Assembly (NCBI GenBank): GCA_963555705.1
Contig: OY743177.1
Span: 56,812,096-56,876,095, forward strand
Direction of reading: 5' to 3'
Length of the DNA: 64,000 nt
DNA from: Ligustrum vulgare
Taxonomy: Eukaryota > Streptophyta > Magnoliopsida > Lamiales > Oleaceae
Of this stretch, positions 1 to 11,410 are shown piece after piece. The position numbers were made by a program, and so were the translations under genes. The notes beneath the pieces were generated by a model. That model worked only from the letters and a program-made list of their open reading frames with translations, ran no database searches and had not been told where the DNA came from. Positions within the stretch are counted from its first letter, which is position 1, and each line of letters starts with the position of its first letter.

Positions 1-99
1 AAATTCAATTGAAAAAAAAAATTTCCAAAAATAGAAACTGAAAATGGGCGGAAAATTTTTTTTGACGCCACTTCCTTTTTTTATATATATATATATAGA
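1..99 (-). mobile_element. Helitron 5' terminal fragment
   Basis: Read on the minus strand, the stretch begins with TC followed by an AT-rich run and a GCC-containing segment. It matches the 5' termini of Helitron copies ending at 44779 and 47135: all three share the block with GGGCGG or GGGTGGG, then GACG/AAGG and CTG, and end in ATATAGAT. The body would extend left, outside the window. The assignment rests on those internal comparisons, not on coding sequence. Confidence 0.6.
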
Positions 100-428
100 T
101 TAAGATTAAGATGTTTAATATTCCAATTGTAAATGTGCCCTCTTTCAAAACTAATAAAACTGTTGTTACATAAATCTCCTTTAAATTAATAAACATAAAT
201 TAATTATGGATAAACTGATGTTGGTTCTTTATTGTACAAATGAGAAAATTAATTTCATGTCTCGTTAATGTTTTAATACTCATGGTGTGTTAGTGTTACT
301 TTACCAGCCACGTATTTAGCTTAGTGGAATATAAAAGTTATGAAATGTGAGGTTGAAAAATTATGGATCCCTTGAAGTATATAGTTCAATTAATCATTGA
401 CTTAAATTTATATTAAAATTTAAGTTTT
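100..428. other. AT-rich spacer, nothing recognised
   Basis: No coding sequence, RNA gene or repeat boundary was recognised here. The last five bases before the next element (429-433, AATCC) are its target-site duplication. Confidence 0.6.
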
Positions 429-892
429 AATCCTGTTGGGAATTAAACAATGATTTACTCTTCTTTAACCCACATGATCTTTTTGATGTTCATGAAATAA
501 TTCAGCAAACAAGAAAATAAATAACAACAACTCAAAATTTTCGAATCGTTAAAATTTTTCACTATATATTAAATTGTTACAAATATATAGAATTTCACCA
601 ACTAACTCAATCCAACATACCACAAAGAAATACGAAAAACAAACTATTATCTATCACAAATTTCTACTTCTTGAATTATCTCACAAAGAGTTCACAAAAA
701 ACTACAAAGACAAAGCTCACAATTTTCTCTCTATTTGGTCACACAATTGCTCACAATATTATGATTCCCTAAAAAACATATTTATAGGTAAAAATAGCCC
801 TAAAATATACATAATTTGTGTCTAAAAAGTTTTCTTGTTGAAGTAAAATCCTGGAAAGGGAGAAAGTAAATCCGTCGAGAATATGTCATTAT

Positions 893-1779
893 TGTTGGAT
901 ATTGGTTAATAAATCGAGAATTGGAAATCGATTAAAGTGACTTCGTGTCGACTTCGGCCAAATACTCAAAAACTCGACTCAATCCGTTTGGGAAAAATTG
1001 TTTGCCACTTCGTCGCTTCGGGGCGCACAAACGGGCAGCGCCCCCCGTGGGGGCTCGGGGGCAACGCCCCCGAAAGAGAATTTTGATTTCTCTGTATGTA
1101 TTGAAGGGTATATTTGACATTTCGAAAATCAATATCGGATGAATGAGAAATTACGGAAAAAGACAAAAATCAGGTCAAAAGTTTGACCGTGCGACCACAC
1201 GTCAATTTTTAATCCCGATTTTTTGACTAAAACCGTGCGACCGCACGGTCTATAACCGTGCGGCCGCACGGTTGTCCGGTCAAGTGACACCTTTTCATAA
1301 AGGTGCATTGTTTGGAAATGGTGCATGGTTTGGCCTCAAACCATTTCGTCTACACCCTTTGATGATCTATATATAGGACCCTTTGGGTGTCCTATTCCTC
1401 ACTTTTGATATGCAAAAACACCCCTCTTCCTCACTTGTCTCCAAAATCAAAATCATTGCATTTGTTATTTTGATTTTCTTCATTTCATCTTTGGAGTACG
1501 TAAGCCTTATTTTGGTTTGTTGTACTTGTGTTTTGGAGTGCTACAAACACAAGTGTTGCCGTTGTATCCTGGGAGTCGATTTCCGTGATCCGTAGGCACC
1601 GTTGCGGGGCAAATTCGACTTAAGGACAAAGAGTTTAACTCTTGCCTCGACTTTGTCCCTCTTTTCTTCTTCTTCTTATTTTGTATTTTCCTTGCCGTTA
1701 CTCTGTCCAAATTTCGGCACGAATTTACAAATACTTCATTCTACTTATTTGACGTCACTATTCACAAATTCACCCAACA
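893..1779 (+). mobile_element. Solo LTR nested in a Copia LTR
   Basis: An 887-bp insert with TGTTGG...CCAACA ends is flanked by ATTAT on both sides (888-892 and 1780-1784). The uninterrupted sister LTR (around 3650-3660) has a single ATTAT at the same point, so this is the empty site. The likely orientation is plus because a TATA box (TATATATAGG, 1368-1377) lies two thirds of the way in. At 1234-1275 it carries GC-rich palindromes, including the 20-bp palindrome AACCGTGCGGCCGCACGGTT (1254-1273). It has no coding capacity. It probably arose by recombination between the two LTRs of a full-length element. Confidence 0.9.
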
Positions 1780-2419
1780 ATTATTTAGTTCTCTCAAACC
1801 TGCAAATTCACGGACTTGATGAGTCATTGCCTTGATGGGAACTAATTCCCTTGCTGCCAATCTGTATCTTTCCTTCATCTATCAATGTACACACACGGCT
1901 GCACATCATAATTCATGCCACTTCCACAATTGTGCCACAATTCACTTAAACATTCGAAACATGCCCTATTGGATTTTAATCATTAACCGAGGCACATAAT
2001 TAATTTTGGGTAAAAAACACAACAATATCCACCTGACACAACAATACCCATAATTAATTTTGGGAAAGCATTTTTCCACTTTGACGATCTCATATTCTAC
2101 CATATGAGTATAACCACTCAGAATTATCAACGAACACCGAGCTTTTCATTAGCCTATGTCGAAACAAAATTGCAAAAAAATTATGGTGCAACTCCCATTC
2201 TTGATTTTTCATAGGAGCTCATCAGCCATCAACATCAATTTAACCACACACCTTACATCCAAATCAAACCAATGCCTTTGTGCGACACATGCACCCACCA
2301 GTAAGAATATATCATTTATCATGGTAACGACATCATATCATGACGATGTCACATCTTACTCAGAGTACATTATCACCACCCTCTATCAGGAGAGTCGCAT
2401 TGTCCACCTTGGAGCAGTC

Positions 2420-3144
2420 AGCTGAGTCTGCTCCACTTTTTGGACAATTCCTACTTACGTGACTAGAATGTCCACAGTTCCAACATACAACATTCCTCTT
2501 CATGGATTTACTCATCTTCCACTTTTTAGTAACAAGCAAATTATTTCCAAATGAATTATCACCTCCACCTAATCTTCATTCTTCAGAGATTAACTTATTT
2601 GTGACTTCTGCAAAGTCCACCGTTTCCTTCATGTACATCAAAATCGACTTGATGTGTTCAAACGTGGATGGAAGAGACCAGATGAGCCTCAGCGCTTTAT
2701 CCTCGTCTACAACCTTGACTCCAATAGATTCCAGCTCAGAAACAAACTCGTTAAGAATACTAAGATGGTCGGAGATTTTTGTACCTGCACTCATTCTCAA
2801 TTAATGAAATTATTCCTTTAGATACAACCGATTTGAAAAGTTCTCCATCTGATACAACTCTTCAGTTTTTCCAAAAGTTCCTTCGCAGCAGATATCCCAT
2901 GAATATTTGTAAGAACATTCTTGGCCAAACATAGTCGTATTGTGCTAGTAGCTTTCAAATCCAAATCTTCATCATTCTTGCTGGATCCATTTTTTTTTTC
3001 TTTTTCCATGTCAGGATTCTCGGTTGGTTTTCCCTTCAAAGTTTTGTGCAGACACGCTTTAATTAAAATATCCTTGACTTGTACTTTCCAAAAATCAAAA
3101 TTAATTCTTGCATCAAATTTCTCCACATCGTACTTGACAGACAT
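2420..3144 (-). pseudogene. Copia gag polyprotein, decayed
   Basis: The product would be the nucleocapsid/capsid precursor that packages retrotransposon RNA. Translation on the minus strand from the methionine at 3144 gives MSVKYDVEKFDARINFDFWK, the usual start of plant Copia gag (UBN2-type). The reading frame breaks near 2818 and resumes in another frame at 2800-2576 with ISDHLSILNEFVSELESIG, then LPSTFEHIKSILMYMK. A CCHC zinc knuckle (CWNCGHSSHVSRNC, 2444-2485) follows after a further stop. Beyond it the frame decays and joins the 3' LTR without protease. The frame breaks make it a pseudogene. Confidence 0.88.
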
Positions 3145-3183
3145 ATTTTCCTTTACTTCGAAAAACCTTCGAACCACCTGATT

Positions 3184-3194
3184 CTTTGATACCA
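3184..3194 (-). other. Primer-binding site (initiator tRNA-Met type)
   Basis: TGGTATCAAAG on the minus strand lies two bases inside the 5' LTR boundary at 3197. It matches the usual Copia primer-binding site TGGTATCAGAG with one substitution and fixes the orientation of the element as minus. Confidence 0.85.
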
Positions 3195-4026
3195 CTTGTT
3201 GGAAATTATACAATGATTCCCTCTTCTTTTACCCACATAATCTTTTTGATGTTCAAGAAATAATTGAGCAAACAAGAAAATAAATAACAAAGCAAAATTT
3301 TTTGATCGCCAAAATCTTTCATTATATATTAAATTGTTACAAATATATAGAATTTCACTCAACAACTCAATCCAACAAACCACAAAGAAAAATACTAAAA
3401 ACGAGCTATTATCTATCATAAGTTTATACCTCTTGAATTATCTCACAAAGTGTTCCCAAGAAACTATAAAAAAGAGCTCACAATTTTCTCTATATTTGAT
3501 CACACAATTGGTCACAATAATATTATGCCCTCCTAACATACATATTTACTGGTAAAAATTCCTAAAATATACAAAATATGTGTCTAAAAAAGTTTCCTTG
3601 TTGAAGTGAAATCCTAAAAAGGAAGAAAAAAAATTCGTCGAGAATCTGTCATTATTTAGTTCTCAAACCTGCCAATTCACGGACTTGATGAGTCATTGCC
3701 TTAATGGGATCTGAGTCCCTTGCTGCCAATCTCTTTCTTTCCTTCTTCTATCAATATACACACACGGCTGCACATCATAATTCATGCCACTACAACAATT
3801 CACTTCAACATTCGAATCATGCTCTAATGGATTTTAATCATTAACCGAGACCCATAATTAATTTTGGGTAAAAAACCCAACAAATCCTACCAAATAGGAT
3901 TTTAATCTTTAATCCCAAATTATTAAAAATAATTTTTTAGTGAACTCAACGAACATTGTAGAACTAGTGGGCTTTTTGTGAACCCAAGAACATAAATATT
4001 TTGGAAAGATTTTTGTAAGGTTAAAT

Positions 4027-5269
4027 GGTTAATCCACAATCTACCACTAGCGTTTCAAAATGAAATGAACTATCACTTATGTTATAAATGTTAGAAGATA
4101 TCAAAAAAGGATGAAGATAAAATGAAATAATGAGATTCAAATTCAAACAGAAGATAGCGCAACAAAATGAGAAGATAGAGTATAAGATAATATAGATTTA
4201 ATAGTTATTATTTGATGTTATCTTGTGAAAAGTTGTTATTTCCATTTTATTATAAATAGGAGTCGATTTATGTTAAAATATTCATGGCCTTTGGTCATCA
4301 CTCAATAAAGTTATATTAATATTTTATTCATTTCCATTTTTGCATTCATTTTCATATTTTCTTCTTGGTATCAGAGCCAGAGTGAAAACAAACATGTGTT
4401 CACGTTAAATTCAATAAACACAACTCTTCTCTTTTATCATGATTTCACTATCATTTTCACCAAAAAAAAAATCATTCCTCATCTAATGTTATCTTCCACC
4501 AAATATATCATATCAGAAGCAAAAAAATAAAAATAAAAATTTTACCTGCACAAAATTCGAAAAAATCACAGCACCAAAAAATTCATACAAAAAATCAACC
4601 TATGAATTCATTACCAATCAAAAGTCTAACTCATCAGCTCATTCTATGAAAAAATTCTCAGAGACAACCCATGTAATATGGGATGCACAAGATTCGGAAA
4701 AAAAAAATGCAAATCCACAACACAACAACAGATGACAAATCTTCACAATGATGAAGATAAAAAATGCTGATTTCACAAAATCAGTACCCTAAGCAACTTT
4801 CAATTTTTCGAGAACAAACTGTGCTTTCAGCCCAGCACAGTTTGCGGGCGGATGTTAGAAGATATCAAAAAAGGATGAAGATAAAATGAGATAATGAGAT
4901 TCAAATTCAAACAGAAGATAGTGCAACAAGATGAGAATATAGAGTACAAGATAACATAGATTTAATAGTTATTATTTGATGTTATCTTGTGAAAAGTTGT
5001 TATTTCCATTTCATTATAAATAGGATTCAATTTATGTTAAAATATTCATGGTCTTTGGTCATCACTCAATAAAGTTATATTAGTATTTTATTCATTTCCA
5101 TTTCTACATTCTTTTTCATATTTTCTTCTATAAACCCTTACATCATAAACGGAATGATATATGGTGTAAGGGGGGTTATAACATAAGTGGTAGTTCGCGT
5201 CATTTTGAAACGTTAATAGTAAATTTGAATTTTTTTTGTAAACATGAGTGATAGATTGTATAATTAACC
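4027..5269. mobile_element. Fold-back MITE interrupted by a TRIM
   Basis: The ends are inverted copies of each other: GGTTAATCCACAATCTACCA at the left (4027) and its diverged complement ending at 5269. Further in, the motif around CGTTTCAAAATG and CACTTATGTTATAA recurs on the opposite strand at about 5171-5212. With the TRIM at 4089-5129 and one copy of its target duplication removed, the remaining sequence of about 200 bp folds back on itself across its centre. No coding sequence is present. I could not find a target duplication for the MITE itself, so its superfamily is unassigned. Confidence 0.75.
4089..5129 (+). mobile_element. TRIM (miniature LTR retrotransposon)
   Basis: Two direct repeats of exactly 277 bp (4089-4365 and 4853-5129) begin TGTTAGAAG and end CTTCT. 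They enclose 487 bp with no open reading frame. A perfect initiator tRNA-Met primer-binding site (TGGTATCAGAGCC, 4366-4378) follows the first repeat at once, and a purine-rich GCGGGCGGA precedes the second. ATAAA flanks both sides (4084-4088 and 5130-5134). This is the architecture of terminal-repeat retrotransposons in miniature. The LTRs differ at only a few positions, so the insertion is younger than the MITE it landed in. The terminal CT, instead of the usual CA, is unusual. Confidence 0.92.
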
Positions 5270-5519
5270 CTCCATCAAAATAGAGAGAAAAGAGATGTTA
5301 GAATAACAAATGTGGGCATTTTCTCTTGTAAAACATGTTTTTTTTTTATTATAGTGAATTCATACAGCAGAAGAAGACGTAGTCTCAAAGTGAGGCGAAC
5401 CTCTATAAATCTGATGTTTCTTAATTGTTTTTCTTCCTTGATATTAATTGCTCTTGATAAAATAGAATTATTGTTCCTAATTCGCAACATAAATGCCATT
5501 TACTTGAATGATACATTAC

Positions 5520-6190
5520 AAAATACTTGCCTCGTTAAAACAATAGGACAAAAATATCAAACGAAGGAAAAAAAAATACAATTATATTGAAGTATTAAAA
5601 ATAAATGTTGTCTAATTAAAATCTTACCTTGAAAACTCAATGGGGGAAAATCTAAGCGTGGAAAAAAGAGTACAACCAGTCCCCCTAATGCTGATTATCG
5701 TAAATCATTGATTGAACGCATTCCAATATCACGAGCCAATTTCTTAAATATAAACGTTGACAATGATTTTGTGAATAAATCAGCCACATTACCACTTGAG
5801 CTAATTTGTTGAACATCAATATCATTAGTCTTCTGAAATAAGTATGTATGAAAGTTCTATATACACATTCAACATCACAAAATTTGTAACAATCATTCAA
5901 ATGTTGACCATATATTGTACTTGACTTTTTTTTCATTTGTTGTAAGCATTCCGGTATAATTTAAGGGCGTTGTTATATAATAACTCGTAGATAATTGTGA
6001 TAACACCTTATAAAGTTTTTACTAGAAGAAATCCTGGGGAAAAAAGTCACAAGAAAAGAAAAGGAGTACAATATCTTCATCAATACTTCATAATAGCCGT
6101 CTCATTAAAAACATTGCTAGGAAAAAGTTTCGGCTAATAAAAAAGATTATGACGCGTATTAGCTCCTCCTCATGGGAAAATTAAAAGTAT
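5520..6190 (-). pseudogene. Copia RNase H C-terminus and 3' flank, remnant
   Basis: On the minus strand, after frameshift correction, 5690-5830 reads QQISSSGNVADLFTKSLSTF and then KKLARDIGMRSINDLR. This is the C-terminal signature of plant Copia RNase H (family pattern: NxADLFTKSLP...). The polypurine/3' LTR-like text that normally follows in such elements (CTTGTTGTACTC-like, then CCAxTGxGTTTT) is recognisable at 5640-5690. The segment 5940-6190 resembles related LTR sequence but is too decayed to bound. Several stops and frame shifts make it non-functional. No second LTR or target duplication was found. Confidence 0.65.
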
Positions 6191-7050
6191 ATTGATTTTA
6201 CATAGCAATATCTCTGTTGTTAATCTTTGCAATATCTAACACATTGGCCTTATATATCATTTACGATGAGCTCCATATAAAATAAATGTATTTTTCAACT
6301 TTAGAAGTGATTCATCCACTTTAGTGAACAATTATACATGATTCACTTTTAGTAAACAGTTAATCATAAATCTACATCTTGAAAATCAATTGGCAGGATT
6401 ATCAAATATTATTTACAATAATGGTACGTCCCAATTTCAACTTTTTGTCAGATATTTTTACCTTTCTTTACGCGATCTAATTTTATATTTTCGATCACAC
6501 TCCATTTTAGAGTAATTTTATTCTAAGCATATTAAATCTTTTAATGATTATACTTGTATATTTTAGACATCTTTTATATCACAATTTCCAATTGACTTAA
6601 GTATAATCAATCATTTAAATACATATTATTTCTCACAAATATAACATGTAATCATTTTGCTCAAAACCACAACGTATCTCCATCAATCAGTACATTACAG
6701 AATACTCCAGAAATACTGAGATGAGAATTGGCAGTTTTGACCTCACTCATTGGTATATCAAAAAGTTCAAACTAATAATTAAATTATAATTTTATCTACC
6801 ACATATCATGTCAGTTCTTCGAAAAGTTTCTAATGCAACAAGTCGTATTTTACATTATATAATATTTCTACATTTGCATAAATACCTATTAGTTGTACAT
6901 TTTTAAGTATTTGGACTACAAGTTCTATAAAAATAATTCATAAATTGGGGTTTTCATATTTGGCAAAAGTCTTATAGATTCGTCATCCACAATTTCATAA
7001 TGGAGCTCTATATTATATGTTGTCGACTTTTATTTCTAGATTCCGTGTAT

Positions 7051-7056
<6 letters not shown>
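6191..7056. other. AT-rich intergenic, nothing recognised
   Basis: No reading frame, RNA gene or element boundary could be supported in this stretch. Confidence 0.5.
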
Positions 7057-7081
<25 letters not shown>

Positions 7082-7096
7082 GGGAGGGAGGGAGGG
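7057..7096 (+). repeat. (TA)n followed by a G-quadruplex motif
   Basis: A run of about 12 TA units ends directly in GGGAGGGAGGGAGGG (7082-7096), four G-triplets separated by single A. That fits the consensus for an intramolecular G-quadruplex on the plus strand. Confidence 0.85.
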
Positions 7097-8209
7097 AGAG
7101 AATCGTGTACCTGGTATTTAGTTATGTCATTTTACTCTCCATGAGTGTTTAACCTCCATAAGATCACAATTATTTTAGATATATCGATATTGGAATTGAT
7201 TATTATTGTGCTTCAGGAATGCTATAAAATTATCATACTATCACGTTTTATGTGTGTGATAAATTCATCATCAGGAAATGTTGTGACATTTCATCCTTCA
7301 TAGATAATTATAATTAGCAATTTAAACTCAATCATTTATTTTCAAAACTCACATATTTTCATCTCAATGTATTGTGGTATAAAATATATTGCATTTTAAT
7401 AAGTGTATTTTATACACTTACTTATATATTCTAAAATGAGGATATTATATTGTCGTTTAAGAATAAATTCTATTGATCTTGTTATTATTTGTTATTATTT
7501 CAGTTTTTATCCCAAAGTCAAGAGAATGAAAGAATTGAAGCGAATAAATGTCAATTGAAGGGCAATTCGGGCTAAATCATACACATTGGAAGTAATCCAG
7601 AAGCGAATTAGAGATAAAATTGAAAAAAGTTGGAAATCCAAGGACTCAATTGAAGAAACTAGGAGACGAAAGAGAAATTTAGAAGTTCATGGGCTCAATT
7701 GAATAAATTAGAAGATGAAAGGCTTACCCACAATTAAAGAGGAATGACCAACTTGAACGAATTGAAAGATGAAAAATTGAAGCTAGGCATCATACCATGT
7801 GATCGAGCGTCTCGAAGTTACAAAGGCAATGCTTGATTTCATCATACCACGCAAGCGCCACACCTTATGCCACTCGGTCACGTGGTTCTTTGGCTGACGC
7901 AATTTTTTTCTTAAAACTCCGAATTTTGTTAATTTATTTCCTAACTGAACTAAATTTCTTCCTCACCTATATATATGGGACATATTGCACTAATTTGGGG
8001 TTCCTAAAACAAATTAGTTCAGACCATATTCTATCAAATTCTTGAGGGAATCAATTGGTGCAATGTACAAGATTGAAGATCACTCCATAAAAAATTGTTG
8101 TTATTTATCTTCAATTACGTCTCTAAGCTATTTTACTGTATGTTAGGACCTTGATGAAACTTTTATTTTTTGAATTTCATGTTTTGATTGTTGTTTAACT
8201 TAATGCAAA

Positions 8210-10971
8210 CTAGTATCACTCACGTGTGTTGCATGGAAGAATAGTATAAAATAATTTTATTGTAAACATCATTACAAAATAGAGAAAAATGTTTGAACAC
8301 ATAATTTGCTTTGATTAATGATACAAACTGTTAACGAATGCTCAAAATAGAAATAAATTACAATTCTCATCAATTTTAGAAAATCTTTTCAAATAATACA
8401 TTGTTTGTACATTTTGTGGTTGCACAAACATAGGGCTGGGCGTTTACCAGTTCGGTTCGGTTATTAAATGAACCAAAATCGAACCGAAAGTTTCGGTTCG
8501 GTTTCGATTTCGGTTCCTTCATAGAGAAGAACCGAACGGTTTCGGTTCCGGTTCGATTTTTGGTTATTTTTCGATTTTTGTTCGGTTCCAATTCAAAAAA
8601 TTAAATTTGATGCAAATACAAAAAAAATCTAGTTGTTTGCAAAAATTAAAGGTAAATACAACCAAATAAAGCTTCCAATTAAAATTAAAGTCTAAATTCA
8701 TGTATTACCACGAATGTGAATATCAGAATCTTGATAGTTAAATTTTTTTTTTACTCTAAAACCATTCTTATTTGAAAAGAAAATTACGTCGAGGAAGCAA
8801 GAACATTTGAATCTCATTAAAAGTAAATTCCACAAAATAATAATACTATAATAGTGTATAATACACTGTCTAAGTGTCTATACATTAAAGTGTGGTTCTA
8901 CTTGGATAATATTGTGAGTCGTGGATTTCTAATTGAAATACTATCAATCTAAACAACATTTCTCAAATAGAAAAATTATGAGTAAATTTATACTTCTTTG
9001 ACCCACTGTCTACACATTTATAAAGCGTGAACATAAATATATTTTGCTGTATAATTCAATGAAAAATTCAAAAAAAAAATATTTTTATCAGTTTTGATTT
9101 CAGTTTTCGGTTTTGATTTTAAGAACTTATCGATTTCGGTTTTGGTTTTGAATTTTTTTTCAAGAACCGAAATATTTCGGTTTTTTCGGTTCGGTTTACT
9201 CAGTTCCGATTTTTAGTCCACCCCTACTCAAACCCATGCGATACACGAAAGTTGTTATAGACAAAATATATTTTAAAAATTGCTCAAATTTAAATTAAAT
9301 AATGCAATTTTATAAATATATGTTGTATAGCATAATTAAAAAACTTTGTTCAAATATTTTTGACTAACGTGAATAGAAATAATAAATCTCAAAATATTAT
9401 AATTTACATAAAATAAAGTAATTGTAACAGATTAAATATATGTCGTCCTATATTTAAATAAATGTAACAAATTAAGCAATATTGACGATGCACGAAACTG
9501 AAAATCAACCTCAAGATTTGCGGTGCACGAATGTGGAATTCAACTCAAGAGACCTTCGCATGATTAATTTTTAAATTTTTAAATGCGATGCATTTAATTG
9601 AACATAATTAAATGCATATTTAACTGTACTTTTTTAGTTTATAAACTAAACAATTTCTCAAACCACTCTTTAACCACACACATTTTCTCTCTCCAATTTT
9701 CAACAATTATTTTTTACCTCAAAATCATAGATAAACCAAACAGTATTACCAAACAAAGGTGTAATAAAGTTTTACCATTTTTAAGGCATATAATTATTTT
9801 TTAATATTTTAATAAAATTGCTGATCGATGAATTGTTTTATCATCTTTACGGGGAAAATGACCATGAATTAAGTGTTTTAAAGATTGTACCATGAAAATA
9901 TCAACTCAATTTCTGGATTTAACGCTCAATAAATAAATTTTTCTTTTTTAAAAAACTTTTGAACTCATACAATACATGTACAAGACACAATTTACATATT
10001 CTCCTTAAGATCGATGATTTTTTTTTTTTATGTATTGTTCTTTATCATATTCTTCCATAAAAGAGTGTATGATAGATTTTTTTGGTATATTTTGATTTTT
10101 AAGCATTGATTATCAATTTCAAGTGTTTATCTAAAAAAAAAATCATTAATTTTAATAAATATTGTTACATTAATTGATTCTTCTTTCTTCATATTAACAA
10201 TTTCTTTATTCATATTGTTACATTATTTTTATTATTTTAATAAAAATACCGATCAATTATATATGAACTAATTGTTAAACTGTAATATATTTTTTTGCAT
10301 ATTATAGTTATTTAAATTTATAATGAAAAATAGAAAATGAAGAGAATTGGTAAATAAATAAAAATAATATGAAAATGATGAATGAATTGAAAAGAATCTT
10401 AAGTTGTAAAAATTAACACAGCTTAATTGAATTTACTTTGAAAATTTGTATATTTATTATTTATTTTAATTTGATGAGAAAAAACCCAAACCAAAATTAA
10501 TAATCTAAATTGAATTTTGTTAACAAATTATAGATAATATTATTGGACTTAAATGATATAATTTAAAATGAATTAGATATTGAAGAAAAATAAAAAATTT
10601 GAAATAAAACTTTTACCTTTGATCTTTGATGATACAATTTTATGGACAATATATTAATTACAATTTGTTCTCACTTTTTAGCTTGCATTAAACTTTTCAT
10701 TGAGATCTTCAATTTGATACTCATATTACATATTTTTTATTTCAAAATAATAAAATAATTATTAAAAGAATAATAAAATAGAAAAAATAACATGTCATTA
10801 ATAGCATATCACATATACTAATGCAATTACTGACACGTGTACTATAATACTTGTTAAAATATTTAATATATTAGTATTTTTTTTTGTAAAACTTTCCAAA
10901 TTTAGAAAGTTGTTTTTGGTGAAAAATTATATGCGAATTTTGGTACGGCTATTCTAATAATAATAATAAGA
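8210..10971 (-). mobile_element. Non-autonomous Helitron, 2.76 kb
   Basis: On the minus strand the element starts TC (10971-10970) with TCTTATTATTATTATTAGAA followed by TAGCCGTA, similar to the other Helitron 5' ends in this window (AGAACAGCCGTC). It ends in CTAG (8213-8210) with the target T following, after a degenerate stem region with CACGTG. Removing it restores an unbroken LTR with insertion between A and T and no target duplication, as expected for rolling-circle transposons. It contains a hAT-like MITE (8431-9226) and otherwise only AT-rich sequence. No Rep or helicase coding sequence was seen. Confidence 0.82.
8431..9226. mobile_element. hAT-like MITE with TTCGGTT-rich ends
   Basis: The terminal inverted repeats are TAGGGCTGGGCGTTTA (8431) and the complement of the right end, TAGGGGTGGACTAAAA (9226-9211). 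The imperfect 8-bp flanks CACAAACA/CTCAAACC match at 6 of 8 positions, consistent with the hAT target size. Subterminal regions are filled with GGTTCGGTT/TTTCGGTT repeats in inverted arrangement (8448-8590 and 9090-9200), a known habit of such plant MITEs. There is no transposase. Confidence 0.8.
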
Positions 10972-11410
10972 TTATGAGTTTGAGCAATTAATTCTATATT
11001 TCATATTTCATGTTTATGCAATTATTTGGCCAATGATTATATGAATTATGTGACATGTTAAAGAATAGAAATTTGTTGGACTTGTGTTAATTGCCATAAA
11101 ATCCAAAATGGGATATAAATATATCTCTACGCTTTATTTAATCTTGAAATTGTTCATGAAACATTATTGTTTTCTCGATTCTAGCATATATTCTACCATT
11201 CATAAAACAAAAACATTTCTTTCAAAATCGTTTGCTTTAGTTTTCGTTTAGATTTTAATTTTAAAACATCATATTGATTTTTGTTTCATTTCGGTTAAGA
11301 ATAGTAATTTAAAAATAATAAATTAACTCAATTTTCATGGGTACGATACACGCACTCATTGTCCACTATATTTCTTGTGCTATCCGTACACTTATGGTAG
11401 GAAAAGACGC

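Larger units (their letters stand above)
434..3882 (-). mobile_element. Non-autonomous Ty1/Copia element (gag only)
   Basis: The element lies between direct copies of AATCC (429-433 and 3883-3887), a 5-bp target duplication. Its LTRs begin and end with TGTTG/CAACA-type termini: the 5' LTR (minus orientation) is 3197-3882, 686 bp, and the 3' LTR is 434-2024, about 699 bp once the nested solo LTR 893-1779 is removed. A primer-binding site for initiator tRNA-Met (TGGTATCAAAG) directly follows the 5' LTR. The internal part (2025-3196, about 1.2 kb) carries only a decayed gag; I see no protease, integrase or reverse transcriptase. Movement would have depended on a relative's enzymes. Confidence 0.9.
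7397..11410 (+). mobile_element. Gypsy-type LTR split by a Helitron
   Basis: Two segments, 7397-8209 and 10972 to about 11410, align in order and without overlap with the intact LTR at 48159-49909: the start (AATAAGTGTATTTTATACAC), the centre, the CCTATAAGGGA-like segment and the terminal block with the CACTTG/CACTTATGG motif. Joining them restores continuous homology (GCAAA then TTATGAG against GCAGTTTATGGG). The first base pair after T is mutated (TA instead of TG). I could not find a convincing target duplication, and the right boundary is approximate. It is a solo LTR or an LTR fragment with no coding sequence. Confidence 0.78.

Noticed and set aside
945..1142. Open frames on both strands over the GC-rich part at 945-1166
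   Set aside because: They lie inside the solo LTR 893-1779, follow GC content and palindromes, and resemble no protein.
9598..9804. Small plus-strand frame at 9598
   Set aside because: AT-driven frame within the Helitron, no similarity; the text resembles short MITE-like repeats also seen near 41640-41760.
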